Origin: Ilumatobacteraceae bacterium
GTDB taxonomy: Bacteria; Actinomycetota; Acidimicrobiia; Acidimicrobiales; Ilumatobacteraceae
Direction: 5' to 3'
DNA length: 41,518 nucleotides
NCBI GenBank assembly: GCA_023254135.1
Contig: JALQYL010000007.1
Coordinates: forward strand, 1 to 41,518
The notes beneath the pieces are model-generated. The model was not told the origin of the DNA, did not search any database, and saw only the letters and a list, made by a program, of their open reading frames with translations. The translations under genes were made by a program, and so were the position numbers. Shown piece after piece: positions 1 through 7,634 of this stretch (its first letter is position 1; every line of letters starts with the position of its first letter).

Positions 1-73
1 GACAAGTCGCGACGCGATGTGGTGCGCTTGCCAGCTTCTGCAACGGCCTTGTCGGCCTCGTCGCCTTCTTTCG
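1..73 (-). other. Possible 5' part of a gene downstream of moxR, start not found
   Basis: Downstream of the MoxR gene on the minus strand the sequence stays open to the window edge. One frame reads as plausible protein (KEGDEADKAVAEAGKRTT, then SRRDL) with codon use like the neighbours, but I find no ATG, GTG or usable TTG start for it between the last in-frame stop inside moxR and the edge. A second open frame begins with an ATG inside the moxR 3' end but reads as an Arg-rich run. MoxR genes are commonly followed by a von Willebrand factor A partner gene, so that is the expected neighbour, but nothing here proves it. Confidence 0.25.
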
Positions 74-997
74 TTAGCGGGAGGTCGTGCCCCGCGTCGT
101 CGGGGCTCCAGCTTTTCCCTCGCCGTCATCTCCTTCGACACGACCAAACACGTCTTGCCAAATTTCGGTGATGATTTCTTCGGCGGTGCGCACGCTGCCT
201 TCGCGCACGCGCACGCGACCCGACAATGCAACAAGTGCTGCATCAATGCCCACACTGGGATTGTCAATGGTTGCGCCGCGCAGTTCTGCGAGTGAGTGAG
301 CCACCTTGGCAAAGTCAACTGCACCGCGCACCGAAGAACCCACGCGCAAATCAGAATGTGAACGCGTATGACGCACCACGCTGACTGCCTTGCTGAGCCA
401 GTCGGCCCCAATGTGTGCGCCTTCAGTGTTGCGACGAACAATTGCTTCTTCGTCCTCTGCCGATTGATACGACATGGCAACGCGACACACGCGGTCGTAT
501 ACGGCACCAGAAATACGTGCCGTACCAACTGCGTCGAAGGGGTTCATTGCGGCCACCAAGCGGAAGCCAGGCGCCGCAGCAATGCGACCAAGGCGTGGCA
601 CATTGAGTTCGCCTTCACTCATCACAGTGATGAGAACGTTGAGTGTTTCCTCAGGAATTCGGTTGATTTCTTCCACGTACAGCAATGAACCGTCTCGCAT
701 CGCCGTGACCAGGGGGCCATCAACGAATACCGAAGGGTCGTAGCCATCGTTCAACACGCGTGCAGGGTCGAAGTGCCCCACCAAACGAGCGGGCGTCAGT
801 TCGGCGTTGCCTTCTACGAATTCAAAGCCGATGCCCAAACCCTGTGCAACGGCGCGCAACAACGTTGACTTACCGGTACCAGGAGGTCCTTCCAGCAATA
901 CGTGACGGTCCGCTGCGAGGGCAGCAAGCACCAACTCCACTTCGCGTGTGCGTCCGACAACCTGGCCAGACAGTGTTTTTTGCAGAGCGTTTGTCAT
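74..997 (-). CDS. MoxR-family AAA+ ATPase
   Basis: A 307-residue AAA+ ATPase of the MoxR type. Walker A is GPPGTGKS at residues 37-44 and Walker B is LLYVEE at about 105-110, followed by NRIPEE and the sensor-like stretch VAAMNPFD. MoxR proteins act as chaperone-like ATPases, usually with a von Willebrand factor A partner, that insert metals or cofactors into enzymes or activate complexes. The start lies 6 bases after the stop of the upstream alcohol dehydrogenase gene, so the two are surely co-transcribed; this suggests, without proving, a role in maturing that dehydrogenase. The last 20 or so residues are a low-complexity tail rich in Gly, Thr and Arg. Family assignment is firm; the substrate is inferred from position. 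Confidence 0.9.
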   Translation of the reverse strand: MTNALQKTLSGQVVGRTREVELVLAALAADRHVLLEGPPGTGKSTLLRAVAQGLGIGFEFVEGNAELTPARLVGHFDPARVLNDGYDPSVFVDGPLVTAMRDGSLLYVEEINRIPEETLNVLITVMSEGELNVPRLGRIAAAPGFRLVAAMNPFDAVGTARISGAVYDRVCRVAMSYQSAEDEEAIVRRNTEGAHIGADWLSKAVSVVRHTRSHSDLRVGSSVRGAVDFAKVAHSLAELRGATIDNPSVGIDAALVALSGRVRVREGSVRTAEEIITEIWQDVFGRVEGDDGEGKAGAPTTRGTTSR

Positions 998-1003
998 TAA
1001 CTA

Positions 1004-2155
1004 TTAATCGTTAACGATGATGCCGCGGATGTTCTCGCCATCACGCATGGCACGGTAGCCCTCGTTGATGTCATCCAACTTGTAGCGCTTGGTGATGAGC
1101 TCGTCGAGCTTCAGCTTGCCGGCACGATACAAATCGAGCAATGCAGGAATGTCTGCGCGTGGGTTGAGGCTGCCGAAGATGGTGCCCTTTACTTCCTTGT
1201 TCCACATGGCCAACTGGAAGAGGTTGATGTCTGCAGTTGTTTCGTGCATGGGAGAAATTGCAGTGACCACACATGTGCCGCCCTTGCCGGTGAGAGACAT
1301 TGCCTCACCCATCATGTCGCCGTGCAACACGCCAGGGGTCATGATGACACGGTCGGCCATTTCGCCCCACGTCATTTCATTCACTGCCATCATCGCTTCG
1401 GACATTGATGCGAATGTGTGTGTTGCACCGAATTCCATTGCCTTCTCACGCTTGAACTCGACTGGATCAATGGCGATCACGCGCTTGGCACCTGCCATGC
1501 GAGCACCCTGAACAGCGTTGATGCCAATGCCGCCGATGCCCACCACAACCACGGTGTCGCCGGGCTGTGTGTCGGCGCGCTTGGTGGCTGAACCGAAACC
1601 AGTGGCAACACCACACGACACCAATGCAACAACGTCAAGCGGAAGATCTTGTTCCACCTTGATCACCGATGCTTCTGCAACGGTGGAGTACTCGCTGAAT
1701 GTGCCCAACTTGGCCATCAGTGTGACGCGACCGCCATCACTGAGGAAGTGACGGTGAGTTCCGTCGGTGATCATTCCGCCCATGAGAGTGCCGGCACCCA
1801 TGTTGCACAGGTTTTGACGACCGGTGCTGCAGTAGCGACAACGTCCACACGATGGCACGAAACTGGCGGAGACGTGATCGCCCACCTTCACCGAGGTGAC
1901 GTTGGCACCCACTTCCACGATGACGCCTGCGCCCTCGTGACCACCGATGAATGGGAAGAAGTCGCCGACACCCATCATTTCGAGCAGTTCCTTTGGCGGA
2001 ACCATGTCGCCCGTCACGAAGTGCTCGTCGGAGTGGCACATACCGGCCACTTTCCAATGAACGGTGACTTCGTTGGCCTTTGGTGGATCAACTTGGATCT
2101 CTTCAACGCTCCATGGTTGATCGAGTCCTCGCAGAACGGCTGCACGTGACTTCAT
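1004..2155 (-). CDS. Zinc-dependent alcohol dehydrogenase, mycofactocin-associated (NDMA-dependent type)
   Basis: A 383-residue medium-chain zinc alcohol dehydrogenase. Catalytic zinc ligands are visible as Cys40 (GMCHSDEH) and His73 (GGHEGAG); the structural zinc site is Cys103, 106, 109 and 117 (SCGRCRYC to NLC). A GIGGIG nucleotide-binding loop follows the IVVV-type strand. Relative to the next gene it carries about 12 extra residues near 51-68. Sequence and context match the NDMA-dependent (Rxyl_3153-like) family, whose NAD(H) is thought not to exchange and which is proposed to pass electrons to mycofactocin. An AAGGGGG ribosome-binding site sits 5 bases before the ATG. It lies 45 bases after its paralogue and 6 before moxR, in one operon divergent from the mft genes. 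The alcohol substrate cannot be told from sequence. Confidence 0.9.
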   Translation of the reverse strand: MKSRAAVLRGLDQPWSVEEIQVDPPKANEVTVHWKVAGMCHSDEHFVTGDMVPPKELLEMMGVGDFFPFIGGHEGAGVIVEVGANVTSVKVGDHVSASFVPSCGRCRYCSTGRQNLCNMGAGTLMGGMITDGTHRHFLSDGGRVTLMAKLGTFSEYSTVAEASVIKVEQDLPLDVVALVSCGVATGFGSATKRADTQPGDTVVVVGIGGIGINAVQGARMAGAKRVIAIDPVEFKREKAMEFGATHTFASMSEAMMAVNEMTWGEMADRVIMTPGVLHGDMMGEAMSLTGKGGTCVVTAISPMHETTADINLFQLAMWNKEVKGTIFGSLNPRADIPALLDLYRAGKLKLDELITKRYKLDDINEGYRAMRDGENIRGIIVND

Positions 2156-2200
2156 GGTTTCCCCCTTGATTGGAATCGGTTGCTCTCAACCGACGATTGA

Positions 2201-3313
2201 TTAGTAGACGAGCACTCCGCGGATGTTCTTGCCATCACGCATGTCCTGGTATCCGTCATTGATTTGATCGAGTGTGTAGGTCTTGGTGATGAGACCATCA
2301 AGGTCGAGCTGACCTTCACGCCACATGCTGAGCAACTTTGGAATGTCGGCACGTGGGTTACCCGAACCGAACAACGAACCGACAACTTGCTTCTCCATGA
2401 GTGTGAGATCGAGAAGGCTCATTGCTGCACCACCCATTTCAAGTGCGGGGTGAATGTTGGTGACAACGACACGACCGCGCTTTGCAGCAAGTGCCATGGC
2501 CTGACCCATGAGTTGACCATCGCCCACACCCATGGTCATGATGACCTTGTTGGCCATGGTGCCCCACGTGATGTCTTGCAACAACGGCAATGCTTCTTCC
2601 ATGGAGGCTGCAGTATGAGTTGCGCCGAATTCCATTGCCTTCTCGCGCTTGAACTCAACAGGGTCGACGGCGACAATGCGCTTCGCACCAGCAAGACGTG
2701 CACCTTGAATGGCGTTCGAGCCAATTCCGCCTGCACCAACCACGACAACGGTGTCGCCAGGGGCAACATCTGCTGCGTACACGGCTGAACCCCAACCGGT
2801 GACAACGCCGCAACCCAACAAACAAGCCTTCTCAAGTGGAACATCTTTTTCCACCTTGATGCACGAGGCTTCGTTCACCACGGTGTGATGCGCGAATGTG
2901 CCGAGCATGCACATGAGGCCAACATCTTTGCCCTGTGCATGGTGACGTGATGTGCCATCGGTGATTTGCATGCCGAGACCCATGGCGGCGCCCAGGTCGC
3001 ACAAGTTCTGGTGACCGGTGGAACAGCTGGGGCAACGACCGCATGAGGGAATGAAACCGAAGATCACGTGGTCACCTGGTTCCAACCAGCTGACGCCCTC
3101 TCCCACTTTTTCTACGATGCCAGCGCCTTCGTGGCCGCCAATGATGGGCAATGCGAACGGAAGGTCGCCTGTGGTGAGGTGCTCATCGGAGTGGCACATG
3201 CCTGATGCCACCAATTTCACGAGAACTTCGCCCGCCTTGGGGTCGTCAAGCTCAATTTCCTCAACGCTCCACGGTGCGTTGACTTCCCAGAGAACTGCTG
3301 CCTTGGTCTTCAT
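2201..3313 (-). CDS. Zinc-dependent alcohol dehydrogenase, mycofactocin-associated (NDMA-dependent type)
   Basis: A 370-residue paralogue of the gene downstream of it. Catalytic zinc ligands are Cys40, His61-Glu62 and probably Cys168 (LLGCGV); structural zinc ligands are Cys91, 94, 97 and 105. The NAD-binding loop VVGAGGIG is at about 191-198. The length and the run GTFAHHTVVNEASC are typical of NDMA-dependent alcohol dehydrogenases of the Rxyl_3153 type, a family whose genomic distribution follows mycofactocin genes. It is the first gene of the minus-strand operon and starts 106 bases from mftA, facing the other way, which fits joint control of cofactor and enzyme. A GAGGGGG ribosome-binding site lies 5 bases before the ATG, so unlike mftA it has a leader. 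Confidence 0.93.
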   Translation of the reverse strand: MKTKAAVLWEVNAPWSVEEIELDDPKAGEVLVKLVASGMCHSDEHLTTGDLPFALPIIGGHEGAGIVEKVGEGVSWLEPGDHVIFGFIPSCGRCPSCSTGHQNLCDLGAAMGLGMQITDGTSRHHAQGKDVGLMCMLGTFAHHTVVNEASCIKVEKDVPLEKACLLGCGVVTGWGSAVYAADVAPGDTVVVVGAGGIGSNAIQGARLAGAKRIVAVDPVEFKREKAMEFGATHTAASMEEALPLLQDITWGTMANKVIMTMGVGDGQLMGQAMALAAKRGRVVVTNIHPALEMGGAAMSLLDLTLMEKQVVGSLFGSGNPRADIPKLLSMWREGQLDLDGLITKTYTLDQINDGYQDMRDGKNIRGVLVY

Positions 3314-3419
3314 TGGATCCCCCTCATTTGGCCGGTTGGTGCCCGGCGGGTGTCCCCTGACATTACCCCTAGCCCCTCAACATTCTCTAGTGGGTGCTCG
3401 GGAAGGTACTCTCGTATCC
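3314..3419. promoter_or_regulatory. Divergent promoter region between alcohol dehydrogenase operon and mftA
   Basis: This 106-base gap drives both operons. On the minus strand TAATGT (3365-3360) fits a -10 hexamer, giving the dehydrogenase transcript a leader of roughly 40 bases with a GAGGGGG ribosome-binding site. An inverted repeat GCCGG (3331-3335) and CCGGC (3343-3347) with a 7-base loop lies in that leader and could be a hairpin or operator. On the plus strand the mftA -10 is at 3407-3412. No clear -35 was found. Repeat and hexamers are seen; their roles are inferred. Confidence 0.5.
3407..3412 (+). promoter_or_regulatory. Leaderless -10 of mftA (TACTCT)
   Basis: TACTCT ends 7 bases before the mftA ATG at 3420, which would put the transcription start at or next to the start codon. 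It supports this ATG as the start and implies that mftA is translated from a leaderless mRNA. No -35 is evident. Confidence 0.6.
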
Positions 3420-3539
3420 ATGGATCAGGAGAACACCCTCACAGTCGCAGCCGACCAGGCCGAAGTCACCGAAGCAGTCGTCGCCGAAGAACTCCTCGTC
3501 GAGGAAATCTCCATCGACGGCATGTGCGGCGTTTACTGA
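3420..3539 (+). CDS. mftA: Mycofactocin precursor peptide MftA
   Basis: A 39-residue peptide ending in IDGMCGVY, the hallmark C-terminus of mycofactocin precursors. The preceding leader is acidic and helix-prone (EAVVAEELLVEEIS) and would be bound by MftB. In the known pathway MftC decarboxylates and crosslinks the final Val-Tyr pair, and MftE then cuts it free as the core of the redox cofactor. The gene starts with ATG 7 bases after a TACTCT -10 hexamer. It is followed 25 bases later by mftB. Genes this short are easily missed by automatic annotation. Confidence 0.95.
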   Translation: MDQENTLTVAADQAEVTEAVVAEELLVEEISIDGMCGVY

Positions 3540-3564
3540 GCACACCTGCTCACTTGCACGCCCT

Positions 3565-3831
3565 ATGACACTCACACTCGAGTCGGCGTGCGAAATGCAC
3601 CCCCAAGTTGCCTTGCGGCCCGAGCCGTTCGGTGCGTTGGCCTACCACTACGGAAATCGTCGGTTGGTCTTCCTGCGTCACCCCGACATCGTGCGCGTCG
3701 TACGCAATCTTCATCAATACCCCAGCCTCCAAAACGCATTGGAAGGCGAACAGATTGATGCCGCCCGTTGGCCTTCATTCGTGAAAGCCATTTCCTCTCT
3801 CACCACGTCGGAGATCATTCGTGTCCGCTAA
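3565..3831 (+). CDS. mftB: Mycofactocin peptide chaperone MftB (PqqD-like recognition element)
   Basis: An 88-residue protein of the PqqD-like RiPP recognition fold. The run RPEPFGALAYHYGNRRLVFL at about 18-37 is the typical MftB signature. It should bind the MftA leader and present the peptide to the radical SAM enzyme MftC. Its 3' end overlaps mftC by 11 bases, which suggests translational coupling and a stable pair. The ATG at 3565 was chosen because it gives the usual family length and begins just after mftA. Confidence 0.92.
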   Translation: MTLTLESACEMHPQVALRPEPFGALAYHYGNRRLVFLRHPDIVRVVRNLHQYPSLQNALEGEQIDAARWPSFVKAISSLTTSEIIRVR

Positions 3832-4939
3832 AAGTCTCGTCGACCAAATGAAGGGTGGCCTCGACGCCCCCATCTGTCTCACGTGGGAACTCACCTACGC
3901 CTGCAACCTTGAATGCGTGCACTGCCTCTCCAGCAGCGGCCAACGCGACGAGCGCGAGCTCAACACTGCACAAGCTAAAGCCGTGCTCGATGAGTTGCGC
4001 GACCTGCAGGTGTTCTACATCAACATTGGTGGCGGTGAACCCATGGTGCGCCGTGACTTCTTTGAGATCATCGAGCACTCAGTGAGCAATGGCATCGGCG
4101 TGAAGTTCTCCACCAACGGTGCATTCATCGACGAAAAGAACGCGAAGCGTTTGGCCGCCATGGATTACCTCGACATTCAAATCAGTCTCGATGGCTCCAC
4201 TGCGGACGTCAACGATGCTGTGCGCGGTGACGGTTCGTACGCAACAGCCCTTCGCGCAATGGACAACTTGAAAGCCGCAGGGTTTGGTCCCTTCAAGATC
4301 TCGGTTGTTGTCACACGCCACAACGTGGACCAACTTGACGAGTTCAAGGCGCTTGCCGATTCATACGGTGCGCAGTTGCGCATCACACGTTTGCGCCCTG
4401 CTGGTCGCGGTGCCGACACATGGAATGAACTGCACCCCACCAACGCACAGCAGCGACAGATCTACAACTGGTTGCTGAAGCACGGCGAAAACGTTCTTAC
4501 CGGTGACTCGTTCTTCCATCTCAATGCATTGGGAGAAGAACAACTTCCGGGTCTCAACATGTGCGGTGCAGGTCGCGTGGTGTGTCTCATCGACCCCATT
4601 GGCGATGTGTATGCATGTCCATTCGTGATTCACGATGAGTTCATGGCTGGCAACGTGTTGAACGAAGGTGGATTCACCAAGGTGTGGCGCGAGAGCGACT
4701 TGTTCACTGAATTGCGCGAACCACAAAGTGCTGGCGCGTGTGCATCGTGCGGCGCCTTCGACGCATGCCAAGGTGGTTGCATGGCCGCAAAGTTCTTCAC
4801 CGGGCTGCCTCTTGATGGACCTGATCCCGAGTGTGTGGGCGGAGACGGCGAAGTGCTGTTGGCATCGGTGCCCGTGGCCCTGAATCCTCGTCCATCGCAG
4901 GACCATTCGAAGCCAAAGCGGGAGAAGGTACGCGCGTGA
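3821..4939 (+). CDS. mftC: Mycofactocin maturase MftC (radical SAM/SPASM)
   Basis: A 372-residue radical SAM enzyme. The Cx3Cx2C motif is Cys28, Cys32 and Cys35 (YACNLECVHC), preceded by DAPICLTWELT, which is diagnostic for MftC. The C-terminal SPASM part carries the auxiliary-cluster cysteines in NMCGAGRVVC, VYACPF, GACASCGAFDAC and GGC, ending in the conserved FFTGLPLDGPDPEC. The enzyme oxidatively decarboxylates the C-terminal Tyr of MftA and forms the Val-Tyr carbon-carbon crosslink. Translation starts at GTG inside mftB. The stop overlaps the GTG of plsY (GTGA). The roughly 30 residues after DPEC are a variable, basic tail. Confidence 0.96.
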   Translation: MSAKSLVDQMKGGLDAPICLTWELTYACNLECVHCLSSSGQRDERELNTAQAKAVLDELRDLQVFYINIGGGEPMVRRDFFEIIEHSVSNGIGVKFSTNGAFIDEKNAKRLAAMDYLDIQISLDGSTADVNDAVRGDGSYATALRAMDNLKAAGFGPFKISVVVTRHNVDQLDEFKALADSYGAQLRITRLRPAGRGADTWNELHPTNAQQRQIYNWLLKHGENVLTGDSFFHLNALGEEQLPGLNMCGAGRVVCLIDPIGDVYACPFVIHDEFMAGNVLNEGGFTKVWRESDLFTELREPQSAGACASCGAFDACQGGCMAAKFFTGLPLDGPDPECVGGDGEVLLASVPVALNPRPSQDHSKPKREKVRA

Positions 4940-5526
4940 GCGGCATCGTTCTTGCCTGTGCAATCGTTGCCTCCTATTTCTTTGGCACATTGCCCAGCGC
5001 CATCATCGTTGCGCGAAGCAAGGGCGTGGATATCACCTCGTTCGGAAGCGGCAATCCCGGAGCCAGCAATGTGGGTCGTGCATTGGGCTTCAAGTACTTC
5101 ATCGTGGTGTTCGTCATCGACGTTGCCAAGGGAGCCATTCCCACTTTGTTGTTGTTGAATCACCGTCCCGCCGCCTACCTGTGCGGTGCTGCGGCAATCG
5201 TGGGCCATATCTTCCCCATCACGCGCAAACTCAAGGGCGGCAAGGGCGTCGCAACTGGTGCAGGCGTGTTGTTGCCACTGTTCCCCATCGTGATGATCAT
5301 TTGCCTGGCCACCTGGCTTGCCGTCATGAAGATCACCAAGAAAGCTGGTCTGGCATCCGTGCTGGCTGTTCCGTTGGCCATTGTTTTGGTCATCATGCTT
5401 GGCCACCACGAAACGTGGGAAGTGTTTGCTTTCGTGGGCATCGCTGCTCTCATTGAGATTCGCCACATCGGCAACATCAAGCGAATGATCTCGGGCAACG
5501 AGAACACGCTCGAAGTCAAGAAGTAG
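4936..5526 (+). CDS. plsY: Glycerol-3-phosphate acyltransferase PlsY, inside the mft operon
   Basis: A 196-residue integral membrane acyltransferase. Family motifs are plain: FGSGNPGASNVGR, then GHIFPITRKLKGGKGVATG, with several hydrophobic helices between. PlsY moves the acyl group from acyl-phosphate to glycerol 3-phosphate, the first committed step of phospholipid synthesis. The GTG start overlaps the mftC stop by 4 bases (GTGA), and mftE starts 12 bases after its stop, so it is a full member of the mycofactocin transcription unit. This is not the usual place for plsY, and it occupies the spot between mftC and mftE where mftD often lies. Whether it serves bulk lipid synthesis or something linked to mycofactocin cannot be told. 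Confidence 0.92.
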   Translation: MSGIVLACAIVASYFFGTLPSAIIVARSKGVDITSFGSGNPGASNVGRALGFKYFIVVFVIDVAKGAIPTLLLLNHRPAAYLCGAAAIVGHIFPITRKLKGGKGVATGAGVLLPLFPIVMIICLATWLAVMKITKKAGLASVLAVPLAIVLVIMLGHHETWEVFAFVGIAALIEIRHIGNIKRMISGNENTLEVKK

Positions 5527-5538
5527 TCGCCACCAGCC

Positions 5539-6237
5539 ATGGGCGCTGTGACATCCCCCGACATCGAACACTCGTCTCCCATCGTTGTTCTGGCCTTGGG
5601 TTCTTGGGAACAACACGGACCACACCTGCCGCTCGATACCGACACCGTCATTATCGACACCGTGGTGCAAACAGCGCTCATGCTGCTGAACGATCACCAG
5701 TCAGAATTCCTGGTTGCGCCCACCATCAGCATTACGGCTAGCGACGAGCACGCAGGTTTTGCCGGCACTCTCAGCACCGGAACATCAGCGTTGAAGGATT
5801 CGGTGGTTGCCATTTGTCGTTCCGCATCTTGGGCACAAGGTGTGTGCATTGTGAACGGTCACGGCGGCAACATTGATGCGTTGAATGAGATTGTGTCCGC
5901 ACTGAACCACGAAGGCATTGCGCACACGGTGTGGTCGTTGCCCGGATACACCGGCGGTGACATGCACGCGGGGAAAACAGAAACCTCCATCATGATGCAC
6001 ATTGCTCCTCACGCAGTGCGTGTGGATCGCATTGTTGATGGCAATACCGATGACTGGACTGCATTGATGCCGGCCATGCGTGAAGGTGGAATTGCTGCAG
6101 TGTCGCCGACGGGCGTATTGGGCAGTGCACGTGAAGCCAGTGCCGAACATGGTGCGCGTGTTCTTGACTTCTATGCGCGTCATCTTGCACAACATTTCAC
6201 CGATGCAATGTCCCGATGGAAGACTGACGCTCGATGA
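5539..6237 (+). CDS. mftE: Mycofactocin precursor peptidase MftE (creatininase family)
   Basis: A 232-residue creatininase-fold metallopeptidase. Metal ligands sit in EQHGPHLPLDTD (Glu24, His26, Asp35), in VNGHGGN (106-111) and in HAGKTETS (His143, Glu148). In the known pathway MftE hydrolyses the modified MftA next to the crosslinked Val-Tyr and releases the small lactam AHDP. The ATG follows plsY by 12 bases, and the stop overlaps the mftF start in ATGA. Creatininase-family proteins also act in other pathways, but with mftA, mftB, mftC and mftF beside it the MftE call is secure. Confidence 0.93.
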   Translation: MGAVTSPDIEHSSPIVVLALGSWEQHGPHLPLDTDTVIIDTVVQTALMLLNDHQSEFLVAPTISITASDEHAGFAGTLSTGTSALKDSVVAICRSASWAQGVCIVNGHGGNIDALNEIVSALNHEGIAHTVWSLPGYTGGDMHAGKTETSIMMHIAPHAVRVDRIVDGNTDDWTALMPAMREGGIAAVSPTGVLGSAREASAEHGARVLDFYARHLAQHFTDAMSRWKTDAR

Positions 6238-7598
6238 CGAACGAATTCATTGCCGATCAACAATGGTTTCGTTCTGCGAACGGCTTGTCTCTCCTTGCTG
6301 GTTCTCCACTCACATCGTTCACCGTGAGCGAAGCAGGTGCACGAGTTCTTGATGCAATCGAGAACGGAGCGCCATTACCCGGCAATCACGTATCGCTCAC
6401 GTCTCGTCTCTTGGCCACGGGCGCCATTCACCCTCTGCCGAATCAGTCAGTGTCACCCAGTGATATCTCCGTGGTGATTCCTGCACTCGTGCACAATGAG
6501 AACGAACGTGAACGCCTGCAATCATTGGTGAATCAACTTTCGAACATGACCGTGATCGTGGTGGATGATGCGTCACCGCAACCAATCTCGCTGAATGGCG
6601 CCACGGTGATTCGCAGAGATTCAAACGGTGGTCCGGGCGCAGCGCGAAACAGCGGGGTGCGCGAAGTGTCCACTCCCTATGTGGCATTTGTCGATGCCGA
6701 CATAGTGGTCACCAGTGAGTCGCTACGGATGCTTGCATCTGTGTTGCTCACCGACAATGTGGTTCTTGTTGCACCACGTGTCGCCACAGAAAACAACAAG
6801 ACATTCCTTGGTGAATATGAATCACTGCGATCTCCCCTCGACCTGGGCACATCGCCCGCCGTTGTTCGCCCACTTTCTCGCGTGTCCTATGTGCCTGCAG
6901 CTGTCCTTGTGGGGCGAACTCAACAATTGATTGATGCGTTCGATGAGTCCATGCGTCTGGGCGAGGACGTGGACATGGTGTGGCGCATTGCAGAATCCGG
7001 GGGCATGGTGCGCTACGTACCAAGCGTGGAGTGCCACCACGAACCGCGGGCTACATGGCGCGCACTTTTGAAGCAGCGGTTCGGATACGGATCCAGTGCG
7101 GCGACCCTTGACAAGAGACACCCATTTGCGGCATCGCCATTCCGCTCACACGGGGTCTTGGTGCTTCCTGCGCTGGCATTGCTGTCGGGCTACATCTATT
7201 TCGCTCTTCTGCTGGCCATACCCACCTACGTCTATTTCGCCATCACACTTCGAAGCACAAAATTGTCGGTACGTATGCGTGCCCGCATTACCTGGATTGG
7301 TTTCACGGCCACCGTTCGTCTGCTGGCAGCTGCAATTCGTCGAGTTTGGTGGCCGGTGATTGCAATCGCCATGGCGCTGTTCCAACCTGCACTCTTTCTC
7401 ATGCTCTTTTCTGTACTGGCGGCGCCTGCTTACGGAATCGTTCGGGCAAAACCCAAGTATCCGGGCGAGTACTTTCTTATGCGCATCCTCGACGATTGCG
7501 CATACGGCCTCGGAGTCTGGGCCGGCGCAATCCGCACGAGAAATTTTCGGTGTCTGCTGCCGGTCATCACTTTTCGGCGCACGTCACGCGCGAAGTGA
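6234..7598 (+). CDS. mftF: Mycofactocin glycosyltransferase MftF
   Basis: A 454-residue membrane-linked family-2 glycosyltransferase. An N-terminal part of about 70 residues is followed by the GT-A domain beginning ISVVIPALVHNE, with VVDDAS near 109-113, GGPGAARNSGV near 132-142, the DxD-like VDADIV near 153-158, and LGEDVDMVWR. Several hydrophobic segments follow from about residue 300, as in MftF. The enzyme adds a beta-1,4-glucan chain to the mycofactocin core. Its ATG overlaps the mftE stop (ATGA). It is the last recognisable mft gene here; no mftD or TetR-type mftR follows. Confidence 0.93.
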   Translation: MTNEFIADQQWFRSANGLSLLAGSPLTSFTVSEAGARVLDAIENGAPLPGNHVSLTSRLLATGAIHPLPNQSVSPSDISVVIPALVHNENERERLQSLVNQLSNMTVIVVDDASPQPISLNGATVIRRDSNGGPGAARNSGVREVSTPYVAFVDADIVVTSESLRMLASVLLTDNVVLVAPRVATENNKTFLGEYESLRSPLDLGTSPAVVRPLSRVSYVPAAVLVGRTQQLIDAFDESMRLGEDVDMVWRIAESGGMVRYVPSVECHHEPRATWRALLKQRFGYGSSAATLDKRHPFAASPFRSHGVLVLPALALLSGYIYFALLLAIPTYVYFAITLRSTKLSVRMRARITWIGFTATVRLLAAAIRRVWWPVIAIAMALFQPALFLMLFSVLAAPAYGIVRAKPKYPGEYFLMRILDDCAYGLGVWAGAIRTRNFRCLLPVITFRRTSRAK

Positions 7599-7621
7599 AG
7601 AAAAAACCGTTTTCCGCCGAC

Positions 7622-7627
7622 TACGGT
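7622..7627 (+). promoter_or_regulatory. Leaderless -10 (TACGGT) of the alanine-racemase-like gene
   Basis: TACGGT ends 7 bases before the GTG at 7635. It gives this gene its own promoter just after mftF and supports the GTG as the true start. Confidence 0.5.
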
Positions 7628-7634
7628 CACGGGG

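Noticed and set aside
4630-5697. Minus-strand open frame of 355 codons opposite mftC, plsY and mftE
   Set aside because: Composition is His/Asp/Gln-rich without any domain, and it lies antisense to three well-supported genes.
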